A stretch of 7,881 nucleotides of DNA from Promicromonosporaceae bacterium (GCA_009782865.1 WRIF01000058.1:1-7881); one strand, 5' to 3'; shown: positions 1 through 4,984, numbered from the stretch's first letter. The notes: generated by a model not told the origin, from the letters alone. Numbers and translations: made by a program.

Positions 1-562
1 GGTCAAGCTTGCCCTCGCGGGCGGCCTGGGTGAGGTTGCGGCCAAACTGGTCGAGCACGGCCGAGCCCTGCTGCCCGCCCTCGGTGTTGGCGGCGGCGGT
101 CCCGGCCATCGCCGGCTCCTTGCTGCCCAGGCCGGAGAGCTGTTGGATCACCTGTTGGCGCAGCTTGCCGAGGTCGGCACCCATCTTGGTGAGCACTTGG
201 GCGGCGACGCCCTCGCCCTCGCGGATCAATCCGAGCAGGATGTGCTCGGTGCCGATGTAGTTGTGTCCGAGTTGCAGGGCCTCACGCAGGGACAGCTCCA
301 GCACCCGCTTGGCCCGAGGGGTGAACGGGATGTGTCCGCCGGGGGCCTGCTGGCCCTCCCCGATCTGCTCGATCACCTGCTTGCGGATCGATTCAAGGCT
401 AATGCCGAGCGCCTCCAGCGCCTTGGCGGCGACGCCCTCTCCCTCATGGATCAGGCCCAGCAGGATGTGCTCGGTGCCGATGTAGTTGTGGTTGAGCAGG
501 CGCGCCTCCTCCTGGGCGAGCACTACCACCCGGCGGGCGCGATCAGTAAACCGTTCGAACAT
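1..562 (-). CDS. clpC: ClpC, AAA+ unfoldase of the Clp protease (N-terminal part, cut by window edge)
   Basis: The visible 187 residues are the N-terminus of ClpC, the HSP100 unfoldase that feeds substrates into the cytoplasmic ClpP peptidase. The protein begins MFERFTDRARRVVVLAQEEA and has two tandem Clp_N repeats. Each repeat contains the same NYIGTEHILLGLI block (around residues 25-37 and 100-112). A short Gly/Ala/Gln-rich linker follows, and the LDQFGRNLT segment that opens the first AAA+ domain is visible just before the edge. The ATG at 562 is preceded by GAGAGG (575-580), 12 nt away, which is slightly long. The N-terminus matches the usual ClpC start, so the start call is firm. The rest, including both ATPase domains and the ClpP-binding loop, lies outside. 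A ClgR-type operator upstream suggests ClgR control. Confidence 0.97.
   Translation of the reverse strand, partial: MFERFTDRARRVVVLAQEEARLLNHNYIGTEHILLGLIHEGEGVAAKALEALGISLESIRKQVIEQIGEGQQAPGGHIPFTPRAKRVLELSLREALQLGHNYIGTEHILLGLIREGEGVAAQVLTKMGADLGKLRQQVIQQLSGLGSKEPAMAGTAAANTEGGQQGSAVLDQFGRNLTQAAREGKLD
234..490 (-). repeat. Internal duplication inside clpC (two Clp_N repeats)
   Basis: A 32-bp stretch is identical at 234-265 and 459-490, exactly 225 bp (75 codons) apart, with similar flanking sequence. It encodes the shared HNYIGTEHIL segment of the two Clp_N repeats. This is ordinary protein-domain duplication and not a mobile repeat. Confidence 0.9.
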
Positions 563-600
563 CGTCACTAGAAACCTCTCAAGTCTGGCATGAGTCTGCC

Positions 601-637
601 GAGTAGCACCTTAGTGACTTCTCCGTGGCCGCGTCAT
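601..637 (-). promoter_or_regulatory. Candidate clpC promoter
   Basis: Read on the minus strand, a -10-like TAAGGT (608-613) lies 18 bp downstream of ATGACG (632-637), which resembles a TTGACN -35. This would start transcription near 601, giving a leader of about 40 nt with the clpC ribosome site in it. Both hexamers are imperfect. The position relative to the CGC-N5-GCG operator makes the call more credible. Confidence 0.4.
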
Positions 638-654
638 GTGAAAGTGAGGGTTTT

Positions 655-665
655 CGCCAACGGCG
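655..665. promoter_or_regulatory. ClgR-like operator upstream of clpC
   Basis: The sequence CGCCAACGGCG fits the CGC-N5-GCG core of the actinobacterial activator ClgR, which is known to drive clpC and clpP genes. It is centred about 59 bp upstream of the predicted clpC transcription start, a normal position for an activator. The outer bases (TTTT on one side, TGA on the other) are less symmetric than the core. An 11-bp core can occur by chance in GC-rich DNA, so the location is the main support. Confidence 0.5.
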
Positions 666-683
666 TGACGATGGCGCCCCGGG

Positions 684-703
684 CGGTCAGCGCCCGCCGG
701 CGG
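684..703. repeat. 20-bp direct repeat, copy 1 (upstream of clpC)
   Basis: This 20-bp sequence, beginning CGGTCAGCGCC, is identical to 2429-2448, which covers the def stop codon. The match stops abruptly on both sides. Together the copies bracket the toxin-antitoxin segment. Such an exact 20-mer is unlikely by chance in under 8 kb, even at high GC. Confidence 0.7.
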
Positions 704-808
704 AACGCAGCGACCGCATGAACCGTTGACGAGATGAGCGACGGCGCCCACAGGGTCGCAAAACAGCCGTCCGTGCCCACCGCGCCCCGCAAGCCGCGAT
801 TTTCCGGA

Positions 809-823
809 CGCCGCTACGCGGCG
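809..823. other. Short perfect hairpin over the antitoxin stop codon
   Basis: CGCCGC and GCGGCG flank a three-base loop, and the antitoxin stop (814-816) lies within the structure. No T-run follows on either strand, so termination cannot be claimed. It may slow ribosomes or protect the 3' end, or it may be a by-product of Ala-rich codons. Confidence 0.3.
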
Positions 824-1164
824 GTGTGACGCACCAGGTACTCGCTGGCCGCATCGCGCAACAACTGAGATAAGGTTCGGCCCTCAGCGGCCGCCTGCTG
901 CCGAATCTGCGAGTCGAGAGCCTGTGGCGCTCGGACCTGCCAAAGTGGCGAAACACCGGCAGCCTGGCGAGCTTCGAGGGTGGGCCGGCCGCGGCCCACC
1001 CTCTCGGCAAGAGCAGTGACGTCGACGCCGGCGGCTTCGAGCAGGGCTCGAGACATCTCGCGAGCCTCATCGTGGGGAGTCTCCGGGCCGGGCACGAAGT
1101 CACCGTCTTCGGCCCACTTGGCCAGTTCAGCGTCGCGCAGTTGCCTGGTGGTCATTCTGGTCAT
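814..1164 (-). CDS. Ribbon-helix-helix antitoxin (BrnA-like)
   Basis: This is a 116-residue protein and the probable antitoxin of the toxin gene just upstream. Residues about 71-112 look like a ribbon-helix-helix DNA-binding domain: a beta-strand-like WQVRAP, then a helix around LDSQIRQQAAAEGR, then a helix around SQLLRDAASEYL. A basic GRGRP stretch (57-61) precedes it. The acidic N-terminus (about 6-50) would be the toxin-binding part. A C-terminal ribbon-helix-helix and position as second gene are both known features of BrnA in BrnTA modules. The ATG at 1164 overlaps the toxin TGA as ATGA, and AGGAGG sits 7 nt before it, so expression is translationally coupled with a strong ribosome site. 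A longer in-frame reading from 1350 only shadows the toxin gene. Autorepression of the toxin promoter is likely but is inferred. Confidence 0.8.
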   Translation of the reverse strand: MTRMTTRQLRDAELAKWAEDGDFVPGPETPHDEAREMSRALLEAAGVDVTALAERVGRGRPTLEARQAAGVSPLWQVRAPQALDSQIRQQAAAEGRTLSQLLRDAASEYLVRHTAA

Positions 1165-1433
1165 TGTGCATCCTCCTCGCTGTAGCCAACTTTCACGGCG
1201 GTACTCTGCCGCAACGGCATGACGTGAAACACCCTGATTGCGCGTGGAGGTGTCACCTCTGCCATCACCTCCAGCGTGCCGTAACGTGACGGGCCGATCC
1301 AGAGCCAGGCAGGCCCATGCGGCGGCCGCGGGTCTTGCCAGTTTTGCCACAGCCGCCCCTCCGAGATGACGAACAACACTTCGTCACGAGGTATTCCCCG
1401 CTTCTCGGCAGACTCTGTGAACTCAACGGGCAC
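1161..1433 (-). CDS. BrnT/RelE-like toxin, small actinobacterial variant
   Basis: This 90-residue protein begins MPVEFTESAEKRGIPRDEVL and ends in EEDAQ. The order of elements fits a BrnT/RelE-like RNase fold: an N-terminal helical part with EFTESAEKRGIPRDE, then two strands around AWLWIGPSRYGTLEVMAEV, and a last strand IRVFHVMPLR. BrnT proteins end similarly, in a strand followed by an Arg-rich stretch. I assign the family from this pattern and from the partner gene, not from strict BrnT motifs. Candidate functional residues are H70 and R75 in HVMPLR. The GTG start at 1433 is chosen because it falls exactly at the transcription start predicted from the promoter at 1440-1468, which would make the mRNA leaderless. 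The alternative GTG at 1502 lies upstream of that promoter and adds an unlikely Gly/Pro-rich tail. It overlaps the antitoxin gene by 4 nt. Confidence 0.7.
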   Translation of the reverse strand: MPVEFTESAEKRGIPRDEVLFVISEGRLWQNWQDPRPPHGPAWLWIGPSRYGTLEVMAEVTPPRAIRVFHVMPLRQSTAVKVGYSEEDAQ

Positions 1434-1439
1434 GCAATT

Positions 1440-1468
1440 ATTGTACGACACAAAAACAAGCCCCGCAA
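1440..1468 (-). promoter_or_regulatory. Promoter of the toxin-antitoxin operon, predicted leaderless
   Basis: On the minus strand TTGCGG (1463-1468) and TACAAT (1440-1445) are separated by exactly 17 bp. Six bases follow the -10, and the next base is the G of the GTG at 1433. Transcription starting 7 nt past the -10 would therefore begin at the start codon, and no Shine-Dalgarno is needed. The TTGT/ACAA half-sites around the -10 could be operator for the ribbon-helix-helix partner, but this is weak. Confidence 0.65.
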
Positions 1469-1953
1469 GTGCTCCTCGCCCTGACGGCGGTCCGGGGAGC
1501 ACACCGTTTCTGGGATGCCAAGGTCAAAGCTAGGGCGACCGCCAACCTTTGTTGCCCCCCCCCCCACCGACCGACCGCCATGACCGGCGAACGGACGGCC
1601 GCTCTCTGCGGCACCACCATGGCACGTCGGCAGAAGAACCCTCCTCTATCTGAGGCCGATAGGCGGGATTCGGGCCTTGCGGATGAGTGTGTGGACCGGA
1701 ACCTAGTGGTGCATCCCGAGCCGCCCCTTCCCTGACTTCCCACCTCAGCCAGCGCGGAACTGGTGTGGGAAGTGGCGCGCAAACTCGATCAGCCGCGGCC
1801 CTACATACCAGACGTGGAAGCCCTTCCTTTGCCCCGAACTGGGGGGTGTCGCTTGCGGGGTGTCGCGGAAGCGGTCTATTACGCATGGGACCCTCGCCAT
1901 TTCCCTCCGCACAGCATGTGGCACCTCTGGCGCTCCTGCGGACGGTAGCCCGC
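1469..1953. other. Stretch with no confident gene
   Basis: All six frames give only short or compositionally odd readings here, with no family I recognise and no convincing ribosome sites. Visible features are a run of 11 C (1555-1565), a short ACCG triple repeat just after it, and a 10-bp direct repeat GGGGTGTCGC (1843-1852 and 1857-1866). Short plus-strand readings such as 1763-1948 (61 codons) have plausible amino-acid composition but no start signal. The stretch looks like decayed or intergenic DNA. Confidence 0.5.
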
Positions 1954-2229
1954 ATGAAGAACTGCTTCCTGCTTCCCCCTGAGTTCAGTACGTGCCCGCC
2001 CTACCCGGTAGGCGTGAAGCACAAGCTCAAGATTTGGAAGGAATGCCTAGACCTCGCGTCGTTGATTGTGAAGCTCACCGAGGAGATCACCGGGCCACTC
2101 TGGCAGGGCAGTGCGGCACACGTGGCTCTGACAATGGTCACGGACATCATCGACCCGGTGAAGGGTGACGGCAAGCTTAGCGAGGTTATCCTGGCGGCGT
2201 GGGACTTGGCGTTTTGGCTGCGCGCAGCC
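1954..2229 (+). other. Orphan coding-like segment, possible gene remnant
   Basis: From the ATG at 1954 about 92 residues read as an ordinary protein (KLKIWKECLDLASLIVKL, then LSEVILAAWDLAFWLRAASR), with alternating hydrophobic patches suggesting amphipathic helices. Past about 2230 the frame turns into an arginine-rich shadow of the opposite strand and does not stop until 2466. No Shine-Dalgarno precedes the ATG. Codons end in A or T more often than in neighbouring genes. I do not recognise the product. It could be the 5' part of a truncated gene or chance. Its 3' end overlaps the minus-strand small ORF. Confidence 0.25.
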
Positions 2230-2371
2230 AGCCGGGGTCGTCGTCGAGGGGTAGCCAATAGTCGTCGGCGTCGGGGTCGTAGACATCCCATTCGGCCGGG
2301 CCCTGGTGCCAGGCGGCGTGTCGGGCGAGGTATGCGTGCCAGATTCGGCGGTGGTGGCGGCAACTGGCCAT
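2186..2371 (-). CDS. Small hypothetical protein downstream of def, in the def frame
   Basis: From the ATG at 2371 this gives 61 residues: a His/Arg/Trp-rich first half (HHRRIWHAYLARHAAWHQ) and an acidic Trp/Tyr-containing second half (DVYDPDADDYWLPLDDDPGW). I do not recognise a family. Codons end almost always in C or G, as in real genes here. The same frame stays open and coding-like all the way up to the def stop codon at 2432-2434, with no other start codon in between. It may therefore be a separate gene starting at 2371 with a weak AAGG ribosome site, a C-terminal extension of def reached by UGA readthrough, or the tail of a gene whose 5' part was lost. The reading competes with plus-strand frames that have poorer composition. 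Confidence 0.4.
   Translation of the reverse strand: MASCRHHRRIWHAYLARHAAWHQGPAEWDVYDPDADDYWLPLDDDPGWLRAAKTPSPTPPG
2215..2230. repeat. 16-bp perfect palindrome
   Basis: TGGCTGCGCGCAGCCA is perfectly self-complementary with no loop. It lies inside the end of the small ORF. With no spacer it suits a dimeric protein site better than an RNA hairpin. No T-run follows on either strand. Confidence 0.6.
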
Positions 2372-2428
2372 CTGCCTTGCGACGGCTTTGGCGGCGTCGA
2401 GGTCTTCAGCGATGCGGCGGCCGTCGCC

Positions 2429-2448
2429 CGGTCAGCGCCCGCCGGCGG
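2429..2448. repeat. 20-bp direct repeat, copy 2 (over the def stop codon)
   Basis: Identical to 684-703. In the def frame it encodes the last residues (AGGR) and contains the TGA stop at 2432-2434. This is the position expected of an attachment site used by an element that preserves the 3' end of its target gene. Confidence 0.7.
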
Positions 2449-3124
2449 GGGCCTCCGGGTAGGTGACGGCCGGCTTGGCCAGCTCGATGGCCACCTCGGC
2501 CCGGCGGGCCAGGGTGGCGGCGCGGTTTTCGTCGCGCTGCCGCAGGGCATCCTCCTGGGCCTCCGGGGAGAGGTGATCCCAGTAGAGGGTGCCCTGCAGG
2601 TGCTGGGTCTCGTGGATAAAGCAGCGGGCCAGGTAGCCAACCGCCGACAGCTCCAACGGCTCACCCGCCGGGGTGAACCCAGAGACGCGGGCGACGGACG
2701 GGCGGGAGAGTGGCTCGTAGGCGCCAGGGACGGACAGGCAGCCCTCATCGCGCAGGATCGGCTCGGAGTCGAAGTCTTGGGTGAGCGTCGGATTGCAGAT
2801 GACGCCCACATGCCGGTCGTCGTCGTCATCTACTAGATCAAAGACGAACACCTGCTTGCCGACGCCGATCTGCGGGGCGGCGAGGCCGACGCCCTCTGCG
2901 ACGTCCATCGAGGCGAACATGTCGTCGATAAGGCTGAGCAGTTCGGGGGTGCCGAACTCTTCGGCGCCAACCGGCGCGGCGGGGGTGTGGAGGACGGGCT
3001 CGCCAATCTCGGTCACGCGGCGGGCGGTGCCCCGCTCCGACTCGGGCGCGAGCGGCGGGTATTCGGAGGCCCGCTCGCCCTGCCAGAAGGTGCGGGGCTT
3101 GCGGCGAAGCTTGATCTGCGGCAT
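2432..3124 (-). CDS. def: Peptide deformylase
   Basis: This 230-residue metalloenzyme removes the formyl group from the initiator methionine of nascent proteins at the ribosome. All three family motifs are present: GVGLAAPQ (78-85), EGCLS (127-131, with metal ligand C129) and HETQH (171-175, with ligands H171 and H175 and catalytic E172). The third motif is usually HExDH; here the fourth position is Q. About 35 charged residues precede the usual start of the fold (RRVTEIGEPVL), and the C-terminal helix runs to about 215, so the protein is longer than many deformylases. The ATG at 3124 lacks a clear Shine-Dalgarno, but TAGACT ends 7 nt upstream, suggesting a nearly leaderless mRNA. The gene lies 152 bp after the flavocytochrome gene and probably has its own promoter. 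The UGA stop is followed by further in-frame coding-like sequence. Confidence 0.97.
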   Translation of the reverse strand: MPQIKLRRKPRTFWQGERASEYPPLAPESERGTARRVTEIGEPVLHTPAAPVGAEEFGTPELLSLIDDMFASMDVAEGVGLAAPQIGVGKQVFVFDLVDDDDDRHVGVICNPTLTQDFDSEPILRDEGCLSVPGAYEPLSRPSVARVSGFTPAGEPLELSAVGYLARCFIHETQHLQGTLYWDHLSPEAQEDALRQRDENRAATLARRAEVAIELAKPAVTYPEAPAGGR

Positions 3125-3142
3125 GGCCCCAAGTCTAGGGCC
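3125..3142 (-). promoter_or_regulatory. Candidate def -10 element inside a short inverted repeat
   Basis: On the minus strand TAGACT (3132-3137) ends 7 nt before the def ATG, so transcription would begin at or beside the start codon. No convincing -35 is visible. GGCCC (3125-3129) and GGGCC (3138-3142) flank the -10 symmetrically, which could hold a repressor or be chance. Confidence 0.4.
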
Positions 3143-3185
3143 GTCCGGGGAGCGGCCAGGTTAGGGGCGGGGCGGACCAGCGAGG

Positions 3186-3245
3186 CAGGCCAACGGGATG
3201 GGCTGACGAAACGGGTCGGCGGGACAGGCCGACGGGGCGGGCCTG
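3186..3245. repeat. Imperfect 20-bp direct repeat and hairpin between flavocytochrome and def genes
   Basis: CAGGCCAACGGGATGGGCTG (3186-3205) recurs with a few changes at 3225-3245. Between them GTCGGC (3215-3220) and GCCGAC (3228-3233) can pair across a 7-base loop. The hairpin lies about 45 bp beyond the flavocytochrome stop and could help end that transcript, but no T-run follows. Confidence 0.4.
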
Positions 3246-3276
3246 CGGGGGGGGGCAATCCGACCGCCGCCGGGGG

Positions 3277-4719
3277 CTACAGGTCGAACGACTCGGTGTG
3301 GATGTGCCGCCTGGGCACACCGGCGGCACGCAGGTCACGGCCGATCGAGCGCATCCAGACGGGAGGGCCGCAGAGGAAGACGTCGGTGTCGGCAAGGTCT
3401 GCCGCCCAGTCGCGGATCACCTGGGCGCCATCTGCGACGTCGTCGGCCGACATCCAGGTGGGGCCGGTGCCGGAAAGGTTGGGTTCGCCGTAGATGGCAT
3501 GCCAGGTCAGGCCGCGCCGCTCCACGAGCGCCTCGATCTCTGGGCGCATCATCTGGTCTGCGGCGACCCGGTCGCGGGTGACCAGCACGGCCTGGCCGGG
3601 TGCCCACTCCTGCTCGGCGAGGATGGCCATCATCGGGCCGACGCCCGCGCCGGCGCCGAACATCAGCAGGCGGTTGCCGTGACGCAGGTCACCGGTGACG
3701 CGCCCGTACGGCCCCTCGAAGCCGACCCTGGTGCCGGGCGTGAGCCCCGACATACGCCTGGTGCCGTCGCCCACCACGCGGACGGCAATCTGCCAGGTGT
3801 CGATCGGCCCGCCCGGCCGGGAGGCAATCGGCCGATAGGCCAAGGAGATGGGGTGGCCGCGGGTCCAGCCCGGGCTGCCGCCGAAGCGCCAGGTGAAGAA
3901 CTGTCCGCCACGGGCGCGCAGCGGCCCGAGGTCGCGGCCCCGCATGGTCAGCAGGATGCCGCGGGTGCCATGGGGTTCGACGTCGGCCACGCGGACGTCG
4001 TACCGGCGCGTCCGCCACAGGGGCAGGAGCACGCGCCAGTACCCGGTGGCGGCGAAGGCGGCGCCCCACAGCGTCCACCAGTAGACGGAGGCGGCGGTGG
4101 AGTTCATGAAGGTGCGTCCCACCCACAGCTGGTGGGGCACGGACAGCGCGGCCGCGACGTACGCCACCAGGTGCGCGAGGTGCCACAGTTCGTAGCGCAG
4201 CCGCCGGCGGATGAAACGGAAGGAGAGGGCCACGACGAACAGGCCCATCAGGGCGGTGCCGACGAAGGCGATGGCGACGCCCGGCTCCACCAGGGAGGTG
4301 TCACCGATGCCCTCGGCGGGGCGGCCGAGCGCCCGGCGGGCTCCCTCGACCACAAACAGCACATGCACGCCGATGAAGCCGAAGGCGGCGAAGCCGAGCC
4401 AGCGGTGCCAGCGAACGACGACGTCGCGCCCGATGCCCCTTTCAAACAGGGGGATGCGCGCCAGGGTGATGATCTGCCACAGCAGCAGGTGGGCGCCGAT
4501 CAGCCCGGTGGCGCCACCAATCATGGTGAAGACGGCGCCAGGGCCGGTGTGGTCGAGGGTGTAGCCGCGCAGCCACAAGACGATGACGGAGACGGTGGAG
4601 GCCACCACCACGGACAGGGCCGCCGCCTGCCAGAGCGCCGGGGACTTGGTGCTCCTCCGCGGGCGCGGAACCGGAACGATGACGGCGGCGCTGGCCTGCG
4701 ATTCGGCGTGACGGCTCAT
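3277..4719 (-). CDS. Membrane flavocytochrome, ferric-reductase / NADPH-oxidase-like oxidoreductase
   Basis: This 480-residue protein should carry electrons from cytoplasmic NAD(P)H through FAD and two b-type hemes across the membrane. About six hydrophobic segments are visible (roughly 33-50, 62-85, 107-124, 146-166, 180-195, 212-232). Likely heme ligands are H105 and H119 (13 residues between) and H183 and H196 (12 between), the spacing of NADPH oxidases and ferric reductases. The cytoplasmic half is ferredoxin-reductase-like: FAD motif HPIS (289-292), nucleotide-binding GAGAGVGP (355-362), CGPP (450-453), and a C-terminal HTESF. The final acceptor (ferric iron, oxygen or a redox partner) cannot be told from sequence. 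The basic N-terminus has no signal peptide. The ATG at 4719 follows AGGGAG at only 2 nt, an unusually short gap, but nearby alternatives are no better. It is transcribed divergently from the surface-protein gene. Confidence 0.93.
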   Translation of the reverse strand: MSRHAESQASAAVIVPVPRPRRSTKSPALWQAAALSVVVASTVSVIVLWLRGYTLDHTGPGAVFTMIGGATGLIGAHLLLWQIITLARIPLFERGIGRDVVVRWHRWLGFAAFGFIGVHVLFVVEGARRALGRPAEGIGDTSLVEPGVAIAFVGTALMGLFVVALSFRFIRRRLRYELWHLAHLVAYVAAALSVPHQLWVGRTFMNSTAASVYWWTLWGAAFAATGYWRVLLPLWRTRRYDVRVADVEPHGTRGILLTMRGRDLGPLRARGGQFFTWRFGGSPGWTRGHPISLAYRPIASRPGGPIDTWQIAVRVVGDGTRRMSGLTPGTRVGFEGPYGRVTGDLRHGNRLLMFGAGAGVGPMMAILAEQEWAPGQAVLVTRDRVAADQMMRPEIEALVERRGLTWHAIYGEPNLSGTGPTWMSADDVADGAQVIRDWAADLADTDVFLCGPPVWMRSIGRDLRAAGVPRRHIHTESFDL

Positions 4720-4806
4720 GACTCCCTAAACCCCAGATGGACTTCGGTACGAGCCTAGCCGCGCCTCGCCGGGCCCGCCGCCGCAAGACGCCGACCGCCC
4801 CCTCCC

Positions 4807-4820
4807 CCTCGACGTCGAGG
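4807..4820. promoter_or_regulatory. 14-bp perfect palindrome in the divergent intergenic region
   Basis: CCTCGACGTCGAGG is fully self-complementary. It lies about 90 bp upstream of the flavocytochrome start and 20 bp from the LacI-like boxes. It could bind a dimeric regulator. I cannot name one. Confidence 0.35.
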
Positions 4821-4839
4821 CGCCAAAGACGGCCAGTTG

Positions 4840-4883
4840 TGTAAACGTTTTCGTGCCAGACTGGCGCGACGAAAACGTTGTGT
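4840..4883. promoter_or_regulatory. Paired LacI/cre-like operators in an inverted repeat
   Basis: AACGTTTTCGT (4844-4854) and its exact complement ACGAAAACGTT (4869-4879) form 11-bp arms, with GCCAG-A-CTGGC inside the spacer. TGTAAACGTTTTCG (4840-4853) matches 13 of 14 positions of the cre consensus TGWAANCGNTNWCA used by CcpA and related LacI-family regulators. The second box (4870-4883) matches 11 of 14. Their CG centres are 30 bp apart, about three helical turns. They lie about 100-145 bp upstream of the surface-protein start and could also act on the divergent gene. A carbohydrate-responsive regulator is the natural guess. Confidence 0.55.
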
Positions 4884-4972
4884 TGGCGCGATTTGTTGCT
4901 CGAAATTGCTTCGGGAAACCAGCGGCGTTTCCATTGAATGTCGCCGCGGAGGAACGAGCCGCCGCACAACCC

Positions 4973-4978
4973 AAGGAG
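4973..4978 (+). promoter_or_regulatory. Shine-Dalgarno that fixes a TTG start
   Basis: AAGGAG is followed by 6 nt and then TTG (4985-4987), which opens directly into a signal peptide. This rules out the longer in-frame reading from the GTG at 4853, which lies inside the operator repeat and would bury the signal peptide. Confidence 0.85.
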
Positions 4979-4984
4979 TACAAG

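Noticed and set aside
572..596. HspR (HAIR) operator upstream of clpC
   Set aside because: CTCAAGTC and ATGAGT occur, but the halves are in the wrong order and spacing for CTTGAGT-N7-ACTCAAG.
687..1103. 138-codon minus-strand frame under the antitoxin
   Set aside because: An Arg/Ser/Cys-rich shadow of the antitoxin frame. Its ending resembles the def ending only because of the shared 20-bp repeat.
1165..1350. In-frame N-terminal extension of the antitoxin
   Set aside because: It overlaps the toxin gene in another frame. The ATG at 1164 has an excellent ribosome site and ATGA coupling.
1434..2185. tRNA, CRISPR or transposase remnant in the gene-poor stretch
   Set aside because: No T-loop consensus, regularly spaced repeat or transposase motif was visible on either strand.
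2047..2829. 260-codon minus-strand frame overlapping def
   Set aside because: A Thr/Pro/Arg-rich out-of-frame reading of def, which carries all three deformylase motifs in another frame.
3298..4758. 486-codon open frame on the plus strand
   Set aside because: It is antisense to the flavocytochrome and of low complexity (Gly/Ala/Asp/His), with no motif.
4853..4984. Upstream GTG start for the surface protein
   Set aside because: The GTG lies in the operator-like inverted repeat with no ribosome site, and the added 44 residues would bury the signal peptide.
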